The notes under the pieces: generated by a model
Told to the model about the DNA's origin: nothing
Database searches by the model: none
Seen by the model: only the letters and a program-made list of their open reading frames with translations
Program-made: the position numbers and the translations under genes
Assembly (NCBI GenBank): GCA_034440575.1
Contig: JAOTOL010001305.1
Coordinates: 291,001-355,000, forward strand
Source: Imbricaverruca yamaguchii
Lineage: Eukaryota > Arthropoda > Thecostraca > Neoverrucidae
DNA length: 64,000 nucleotides
Reading direction: 5' to 3'
Part shown: positions 56,766 through 64,000 of the stretch, in pieces
How the letters are laid out: every line of letters starts with the position of its first letter
Position numbering within the stretch: the first letter of the stretch is position 1

Positions 56766-58298
56766 TCAGAGAAATTCAGCTTCGTGGGAAGACGCTTTGT
56801 CAGGGAGCTGCTTGGTGTCGGTACTGGTGGTCGGGCCGGGTGGCTGCTGATCATACAGATTACGCAAGTCCGAATAGAACGCGTAACTGTCAGGAAAATC
56901 GTTCTGATCACGAGAAGGGTTTGTGATGAAGTTGTCGTCCAGAGGTGTTTTTTGGCCGTCAAAATCTAAGTCCTGTTGAGAATGTGAACTGCCAAAGCCG
57001 ACACCGTCCACAGATGATAGCTCCGATCCTGGCTGATCCCTGTACAGATTGTGCAAGTCGGAATAGAACCCATAACTGTCAAAAGCATCACCTTTGAAGC
57101 CGGTTGCATCACCATTGAAAAGATCGGTCTCATCCTCTGCGTATAGGTTGTTGAGGTTCGAGTAGAACCCGTAGCTATCTTGTTCTACGTCCTGAGGTGT
57201 ATCTTCCTGCGCGTGACTTGTCGGACCGACAGAAGTAAGTGGATCGCCCTCTTGTGGCAGTCCACGCAGCTGATCCTCTGCGTACAGCTTTTTCGGGTCG
57301 AGGTAGAATGCATAACTATCGAAGCCGCCGTCGTCGAGCTGATTTTCTTGAGCGTCATTCGAGTCAGCACCGGAGTGTGTAGTTGCCAGCTTGCTGAGAG
57401 GGCCGGCCGGGGCGCCATGGGACTGGAGCACATGCGGTGTGGCCACTTGCCTGTCATCATGAAAAATGTGCTGGTAGTCTGGTCCATAGACATCATTCTT
57501 GGAGAAGGCGCCAGCCGCGGGCGGCCCGGGACGTCTGGCACCCAGGTTACGGCTGTGGGCATGCTTGAGCTCCATACTTCTAGGGCCGTCAACCCCAACG
57601 AAATTGCTGAGCTGGTCTTGGTACGGATAAAAGTCCGACTGCCCCGAATTGTATTTTCCCCTGTAGTTGCTACGAAGGGAGAAACCTCGGGTTAGACGGC
57701 TGTTTGTGAGTCCACTGTCCCAAATATCCACTTCGTTTGGCCCGATGCCAGCAGCCGACGGTCCATAGTCTGCAAAGTCGTAGTAGTCAAGGCTGTACTC
57801 TTCGGGTTGGTATTGACCAAACGCATAATGTTCCGGGTAGTACTGTTCAGTGTTGTGCTTATCTGGGTTGTAATATTCAGAGTCGTAGTTTCCGTGCTTC
57901 CCATACTTCTGCTGATAGTATCTTCCGAAGTTGTACTTCTTCGGGTAGTATTTTCTAAAGTTGTACTTTTTTGGGTAGTATTTCCTTGTGTCGTATTTTC
58001 CCGAATGGTATTTCCCATACTTGTACTTTCCTGGGTGATAATTCAAGTAGCCGTAGTTTCCAACGCCTAGGAGATTTCTTCCGTCACCGTAGCTTCCATC
58101 CAGTTCCAGATATTGGTCGGCTCTGGTCAGATATGGCTCGGCGTCGTAGGCGCCGGGCTCGCTGTTTTCCAGTTTGGATGTGAGCCTGGTGGACCGGAGG
58201 TGACTGCTGCTGTAGCCGTGGCGCTGGTTGATGCTGTGGCTGTGCTGTTCAGCTAGAACGGACAGCGCCGGTCCAGCAACCAGTCCCAACAGGAGCAC
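56766..58298 (-). CDS. Secreted Lys/Tyr-rich repeat protein (function unknown)
   Basis: A minus-strand exon begins after acceptor TGTGTGTCGCAG and reads VLLLGLVAGPALSVLA, a signal-peptide core whose start Met must lie in an unseen upstream exon. Next comes a tract of Tyr-rich decapeptides (57765-58062), for example GKYDTRKYYP and KKYNFRKYYP, shifting from Lys-rich to Glu/Asp-rich. The last third has four copies of a 13-residue motif, DSY(G/A)FYSDL-x-NLY, at 57282, 57141, 57042 and 56853. A TGA ends the frame at 56766-56768, yet the frame continues beyond it with a fifth motif. I do not recognise the family. Lys/Tyr repeats suggest a cross-linked cuticle, tube or adhesive protein, but this is inference from composition. 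Confidence 0.7.
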   Translation of the reverse strand: MLLLGLVAGPALSVLAEQHSHSINQRHGYSSSHLRSTRLTSKLENSEPGAYDAEPYLTRADQYLELDGSYGDGRNLLGVGNYGYLNYHPGKYKYGKYHSGKYDTRKYYPKKYNFRKYYPKKYNFGRYYQQKYGKHGNYDSEYYNPDKHNTEQYYPEHYAFGQYQPEEYSLDYYDFADYGPSAAGIGPNEVDIWDSGLTNSRLTRGFSLRSNYRGKYNSGQSDFYPYQDQLSNFVGVDGPRSMELKHAHSRNLGARRPGPPAAGAFSKNDVYGPDYQHIFHDDRQVATPHVLQSHGAPAGPLSKLATTHSGADSNDAQENQLDDGGFDSYAFYLDPKKLYAEDQLRGLPQEGDPLTSVGPTSHAQEDTPQDVEQDSYGFYSNLNNLYAEDETDLFNGDATGFKGDAFDSYGFYSDLHNLYRDQPGSELSSVDGVGFGSSHSQQDLDFDGQKTPLDDNFITNPSRDQNDFPDSYAFYSDLRNLYDQQPPGPTTSTDTKQLPDKASSHEAEFL

Positions 58299-58719
58299 CT
58301 GCGACACACAAGGCCCAGCGGTGTTATCGGACAAAAGAAATGCGCGAGACCAAACTGTGTTTCCCGGGGAAGGTGGGTCGTAAATATGTTGTGCACTTCG
58401 TGCAGTTGTGTTGGTTGTGCTGTTAGCTGAGCACAAGGTGGGGACGTGTTATTTGGAGAAACGTAGCAAACAGGAAGGCACACTATTGAATATATTACCT
58501 CATAGGGAGAAGGGACACCCAATACATGCCCATGCTATTAAAAAAGGCTGCCTACGTCTGAGCTATAGTTTGGAGTCTATCCTGACCAGGATGCTGCATT
58601 TTCGGAAGTCCTCCTAACAGGCGAATACATTCGATGGGTGCAGAGAAGTGGAAAAAGTAGTAAATAATTCAACATACTAAGTGGGCAAAAGATAATGGCA
58701 TTGTCATCATTGTGTTGAT

Positions 58720-59110
58720 CCGTCTCCCATATTCCACCAATACCCATCTGAACAGTGTCCCGCAGCCATTTATTTCATGTGGACAAAGTCCCATTGCCAT
58801 TGGTTTTTAATGTTAATATAATTCACTTCTCTTTGGCCTATCTTCTGAGAAGTACTTAATTTGTTCGTAGTTTTCCACATCGACAGTGTCCTAATTATTC
58901 TGGATCTCCCATCTGCAAATTTTCCACATTTCTGTCATTAGTCTGACACCTGAACAGTACCTCATGTGTTTCTTGTACCCATATGAAAATACATTTATGG
59001 CTAGTATTATATCTGAATAGTGTCCACTTCGTAGGTGGCCTCGTACCTGACCAGTGCCACATTATCATTGGCCTCCCATCCGAACGGTTTTCCATCTGCC
59101 ACTAGTCCTC
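58720..59110 (+). repeat. Ancient degenerate tandem repeat
   Basis: CCATCTGAACAGTGTCC-like words recur at 58746, 58953, 59009 and 59047 with CATTGG and CTCCCAT neighbours. Too decayed to give a firm period. Confidence 0.4.
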
Positions 59111-59969
59111 CATCTCGACGAAGCCCGTCCATGTCGAGTGACGAATGCGCAGCGAAGTATAGCAAATTTCCCAAGTATCCCCAGCAGCATCCACAACAAC
59201 ACATAATTATCAAGCTTGCGGTGTACTGTTTTCTCCGAGTCATCACTGCACCATGTGTTGTGCCAAATTTAGTTCCGTGGACATCTGAGAACCGATGGAG
59301 GCCATAAGTCCTTAAGTATTAGGAAGAACTATAATAATTGCATAAGAGCGTGGCTGGAGATGTCCGATGGTCCGGGGTCTGGCCCCTCTGGTATGATACC
59401 CTGTTGATGGCAATTTGTCATTTTTCCTTTTCCGGTTTGAAAATTTGTCTTGCAAAATAAGGATTTGGAACTCATTGGTTTCGTAGTAGACTTCCGTTCC
59501 TGCATGCGAATTCGAAGTCTGAAAGTTGGGGTATTACTCTCAAGGAATGAAATATGATTTATTTGCATCATTGTCAGTGAACAACAGCTTCGGATTCCTG
59601 TGTTTAGTAGTCATGCAAAGCGTGTAATGTGTTCAGGCATGCTGTACTGCAACTAATTCATAACAAAAACTGAACACTGGAATGGTGCTTGGTTCTTGGT
59701 CGAACCGAAATGGATGCCTGCAACTAATTTAGTTCTTGCAAAATGATTTAATCGCTTTCAGTCGTTTTTGCTGCACTTGTGATGTGCTATATCTTTGCGT
59801 GGTCTTGTCCAATCTACCTCAAATATTATTAGTTTTATGGCTTGTCTCGTAGCTTATATAATCCAGTCAGCCGTCACTTCGAATACAGCATGCACATTTT
59901 GAAAGGATTAGAGCTGATCGAGGAAAACCTGCGACGACACTCACAATCAATGTCTGATCGAAATAACTA

Positions 59970-60195
59970 CCCACTGGTAGCCGAAATGTTGGGAGGTTAG
60001 CCAAAACTCCTGCAGGAACATAACGGTAGGTTCCAAACATCAGGGTCGGTTCCCACCCACTGGTAGCCGAAATGTCGGCAGGTTAGTCGAGGCTCCTACC
60101 GTACCCGCACCACGATCCGTTCCCACCCACTGGTACCCAACATGCCGGCACGTTAGCCAAGGTTCCTGCCCAACCCACACACGGCCCGGTTCCAA
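59970..60195 (+). repeat. Three 70-86-bp tandem repeats
   Basis: CCCACTGGTA(G/C)CC(G/A)A(A)ATG...GTTAGCC...CTCCTGCC...GGTTCC recurs starting at about 59970, 60057 and 60126. Confidence 0.75.
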
Positions 60196-60990
60196 TGCAG
60201 AGGGACGTCACAGGCCGACAAATGGAGAGGTCACGACTATATCCAAGTCGTAAACACTGACCATGGAACGTTCTCCGAGTTAAGGGCAACAAGTGTCACA
60301 ACATTTTCGGAGCCATTATAACAGCCGCGAAATCAAGAAAAGAAAACCTACACACAAGCACAAACCGAGCAAGCTCACACATATATGCAAACCGAGTCAT
60401 AGCAAAACAAGCAATATTTAATCCACACAACTGACATAGTTTGGAAAATGTAATGATTGGTGGTGTTTTGCTTCTGTTTTCAGATGTATGCACAAATATT
60501 ATTCGGTTCAATGCTGTTTCGCAAAGACGACTCACGTGTATTCCATGTATCAAATTATCATAATTATCCAATTATCCAATTCCAATTATCAAATTATATT
60601 CCTCACATATCAAACAGCAAGCGTTACTTAGCAAAGCAAACGGTTCAGTTTCTTACTTTCACCCTCCTACTTTTATGTGCTGTTGTCAGTGATGCCTTCC
60701 AGAACCCCATTTACATCAGTGCGTTGAAACGATGCATTGATATAGGGTGCCTATCAGGATGCTGGACAAGCGAGAGCACGCACTGAAAGCTCCATGGGGA
60801 TGAGTTGCTGTACATGTCAGTGACAGGCGCATTGCCTTGATTGTCTACACAACCACCCGTTGTCAAGCATGCATGCAGAGGAAATGTAAGTTCGGATGTG
60901 ATACTGTAACGAAGTTTGTTTTCGGGGCATCCGAATCCTCTAAATTCATCCCCCTACCCACTCCGTTCCGGTCCCGACAAGTTTGCGGCA

Positions 60991-61019
60991 CGGAGGGATA
61001 CGTACCCTGTATCCCTCCG
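60991..61019. other. Perfect hairpin, 11-bp stem
   Basis: CGGAGGGATAC and GTATCCCTCCG flank a 7-nt GTACCCT loop. It lies in a 109-codon ORF (60837-61166) that I do not recognise. No poly-T tract follows. Confidence 0.4.
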
Positions 61020-62314
61020 TCGCATACCTATCGGCGGACGCCCAGACGAGGTCGGCCAGTGGGCATTGCCCGCCCTGGCTTCCGGCCACAGCCACCGGCC
61101 GTCCCAGTCACAGCCAAGGTGACCCCCAGTACCCCGGCGCGCACCGCCGTCGTCGTCAGATGGTGAATGCCATGTGAAGTGACGTGACGTCAGTGGGTGA
61201 TGTAGGAGCCCTATGGACAGGTGTGTCAATGATGTCTATACCAGCTGTCAGTGGGCTGTGGCGAATTTCACGTTGTATGTCGCTAGAGTGTCGGGCGCTG
61301 TGTCGCCAGACCAGAGGCTGCAGTGCCGTCGTCTGCCAGTCAGTTGTTGTTAAGCAACATCCTGTGAAATACTGACAGCTCACTGTCCGACCCCGATACC
61401 GCGCGAGCCTAACAAAGGCCAGTCTCTGGATGCCATCAGAGGCGGCTCTGATATCTGACTCTGAGCTGACGTGTATCAGATGGACAGCGCGATCCATTGT
61501 TCTCGACTCGGGGCCGATGCCCGGGCCGCAGTAGTGACGTGTTGGTTACCTGGTAATGACGTACTGTCGGTTGCTTGGGACGCGCCGCGAGAGGTACTCG
61601 TTTATTCTCTCGTCGACGGGCGCTTGAGACGGGCGGTCGCCCCTCGGGCGGGCCCGGCCTGTTCTACCCTGCCCTGCCCCACACGTCGTTACTAAGGTAC
61701 GCCTGGACTTTGCCGGACTCGCTATGTCGGTAGAGATATAGAGTGAGGGTGAGATTGTTGACCTGTCAAAATGAAGCGATTGTATTAATACCTGTATCAC
61801 GCTGCGCTATTAACGTCTCAAGCATCATGGAGCTCAATATAGAAATGCTGGCTATGGAGGTGCGTGTCAAAATATGTGAGACCAGAGGTATGAAATTGGA
61901 AGCTGCGAGCTGGTGAAATAATTATCCCGGGGTTATCGTAACGCTGAGGTCCATAGTCTATTCACGTGCCTAATGGAAGTTTACCTCAGACAAAGTGCAG
62001 AAATGTCTGAAAAAGCTCTGGGGAGCAAAACTTCTCTACAATACATCAAATTGCACTACAAAGGAGAGATAAAAATATTTACTCCTGCCTGTGGACTTAG
62101 CTCGAAACCTTGGAATGCAAACCAAATAATTCACCCATTTGCTACACGGCACTGATCGCGACGACTTGCTGCGGTGCGGGGTGTGTTGTCAGCCTGCCCA
62201 GTGACAGAAATGCTGTTTCAAGAGCACTTATTGATAACTGCTGTCAGTAATTCAAGAGGATGCTGTGATGGAAGATGGTAAACTCAAAAATGAAAAGAGA
62301 GTATCTAGCTAGTT
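61020..62314. other. No gene seen
   Basis: GC-rich patches around 61040-61160 and 61500-61690. Overlapping short ORFs without recognisable motifs. Confidence 0.4.
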
Positions 62315-62438
62315 GCGGTCATTCGTTGTTCAAAACAAATATTTCATGGCGAAGCTAGATCGGCAGCCGTCCAACGCTGATGCGTCTTAGTCCATGGTGG
62401 TCCAGCGGGATCTGGCTTTGGGGCGACCAGCCAGGGTG
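62315..62438 (-). repeat. 125-bp direct repeat, copy 1
   Basis: Nearly identical to 63334-63457. On the minus strand it reads DPAGPPWTKTHQRWTAADLA, which weakly resembles the W-A-x-x-H-x-x-W-T segment of Tc1/mariner transposases. Confidence 0.6.
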
Positions 62439-63333
62439 CTCAGATTGATACAATTAGACAGTAATATGTTTTTTTCGCCATAAAACGCTGTTGAATGTTG
62501 AATACAAGTTAAGAGCACTTCGTAATAGATATTGAGACAAAAGTAGTGCAAATGAAAATTAAAAGTAAATCTGACTGTTACGAAATGATTTGGAACCCGG
62601 AATGCCTCAACAAAAATAGTTATTTCGATTTCAAAAGCAGCGCTAACTGCATCAGTTACACCAAGTGTAGCAAGGCCAGCTGTGACAACACTGACAACAT
62701 CGGATGCGTAAGAACGCCGACTACAAAACGCGAAAAGCACATCACATTCGCAACATGTCTCGGTGAGATGGCAGTGACAGCCTACCTTTGTGGTCCACAT
62801 CCTGAGACTGCACCGGATCGACTGTGGATTGGCTGAGCTTGCATCGGTTCCCCCGCACCGGAAAACTGGCGCACTCTTTCACTCTAATCCCAATTGCCGC
62901 ATTTTCACGTTCGCGTTTTCCTTGCGGTGTCGGATTTGCGCGCCTGAGCTAATTCCAACAATATCCGCCTGTGACGGCCAATATCCACCTTCGCTGTGGA
63001 GGCCTGCTCAGAGCAGCGGACTGCACTCGGCAAAGGGCGGAAATTGTCCACACAAAGGAGTGGTGTGAGGTCTGCACTTGCATTGTGACGAAGTCTGCAC
63101 TCATCTCTGCCCATGGTTGCTGCGAACGAAAGCGAAGCAATGGCATGCATGTGTGTTTCCGTGACGTGGTGCACGATTAATGTGAGCGAACCAGCACGAC
63201 CGTCATGGTTGTGAAATCCGAGTGCTTTGTTGTTGCAGCGCTTCAAGCCCGAATTTCCACGCTCATGTTTAGAAATGGTCATATATTTTTGACAATTGGT
63301 AGTTTTCACCACATTATGCATTGTCCTTGAAGT

Positions 63334-63457
63334 TGCAGTCATTCGTTGTTCAAAACAAATGTTTCATGGCGAAGCTAGGTCGGCGGCCGTCCAACGCTGA
63401 TGCGTCTTAGTCCATGGTGGTCCAGCTGGATCTTGCTTCGGGGCGGCCAGATCCCGC
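63334..63457 (-). repeat. 125-bp direct repeat, copy 2
   Basis: Same orientation as copy 1, about 1.02 kb away, with the same minus-strand reading. The DNA between the copies (62439-63333) shows no recognisable gene. Confidence 0.6.
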
Positions 63458-64000
63458 TGGCTAAGCGTTACGTCATGACACCCGTGACCAGCGCTGCTGA
63501 AATCGGACCGTGTCTGTAGAGCTCGGCAGTCTGTAGAGCTTAGCGGTTGTACGCAGCATGAACTGAGCGTGACGGCTGCAAGACAAAGGGGATCGTGACA
63601 CGGCCTGTCACCTATGCTAATTCTATAGCTACGCATAGTTGCGTTTATGTTTGAGCTGTGTCATTTGTGCATATTATTCAGAGCATCAGCCTGATCTAGG
63701 CAATTATCTGCCAATTTTTGCTGAAACAGTGTTCTTGCTTTTTTAATGTAGATGTGTTCAAACTGAAAGCAATGTTTCTGCAGTCGAATTTCTTCACCGG
63801 GTAGCAACCACGCATGTTGGAGTTGAATGCGCTGCGCTTAATTGCCGTCATATTTTTTGTTTGCTTCTTTATTGCTGGGATTCGTCACATACGCAGAAAC
63901 GAATTGGATGCAACAAGCCATAATCTGTATGTCTTTACGGATTGCCAGACGAGTGCAGTTGCCGTCGGTCCACAAGTTCCTGTCGCGGAATGCCAACCGA
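63458..64000. other. No gene seen
   Basis: A short duplicated phrase around TCTGTAGAGCT (63511 and 63530). Nothing else recognised. Confidence 0.4.

Noticed and set aside
58299..58436. The first 46 codons of the long minus-strand ORF as the true N-terminus of the Tyr-rich protein
   Set aside because: A good splice acceptor (TGTGTGTCGCAG) sits immediately before the signal-peptide core and the upstream residues are not leader-like, so this stretch is more likely intron.
60837..61166. 109-codon ORF as the last exon of a secreted protein
   Set aside because: The Arg/Pro-rich C-terminus looks like chance reading of a GC patch, and no credible acceptor or domain was found.

Overview
The window is eukaryotic and most likely from an arthropod, probably a crustacean. 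Evidence: a spliced GH18 chitinase with peritrophin-type (CBM14) chitin-binding exons, a seven-transmembrane gustatory-receptor-like gene with a C-terminal TY...Q motif, degenerate TTAGG-like tracts, tRNA-derived SINEs, CR1-like LINE fragments, TIR transposons and many minisatellites. A barnacle-like crustacean would fit the GC-rich exons in AT-rich DNA and the Lys/Tyr-rich secreted protein, but the species is inference. There is no operon, ribosome binding site or CRISPR array.

Layout. 1-22 kb: no convincing host gene; LINE relics, an interrupted TIR element at about 7.04-8.92 kb, and large tandem arrays at 4.8-5.4, 12.2-13.1, 14.3-15.2 and 18.95-20.0 kb. 22.1-31.3 kb: one complete seven-exon chitinase on the plus strand (595 codons: signal peptide, GH18 domain, Arg/Thr-repeat linker, two CBM14 domains). 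Its fifth intron holds 21 copies of a 49-bp repeat that copies the splice acceptor and start of exon 6. 32.6-35.9 kb: a CR1-like reverse-transcriptase relic split by a 2.3-kb mosaic of TTAA-flanked elements. 36-43.5 kb: TE debris, a 5'-truncated CR1-like LINE with three frameshifts, and a near-perfect mariner-type hairpin. 44.5-45.3 kb: a 20-bp minisatellite. 47.16-50.03 kb: an element with about 640-bp inverted repeats around a decayed minus-strand transposase-like ORF. 50.9-53.2 kb: a 34-bp CpG-rich array abutting the receptor gene, which carries an in-frame TAG. 53.46-53.86 kb: a (GA)n tract. 56.5-58.3 kb (minus): a secreted Tyr-rich repeat protein with an in-frame TGA, after which its repeat motif continues in frame. 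58.7-64 kb: degenerate tandem repeats and a duplicated 125-bp segment.

The chitinase, and possibly the Tyr-rich protein, point to extracellular matrix or cuticle work, and the receptor to chemosensation; nothing shows that the three are functionally linked. Exon limits come from reading frame and splice consensus only, with no transcript data. Assignments to transposon families rest on motif recognition from memory.
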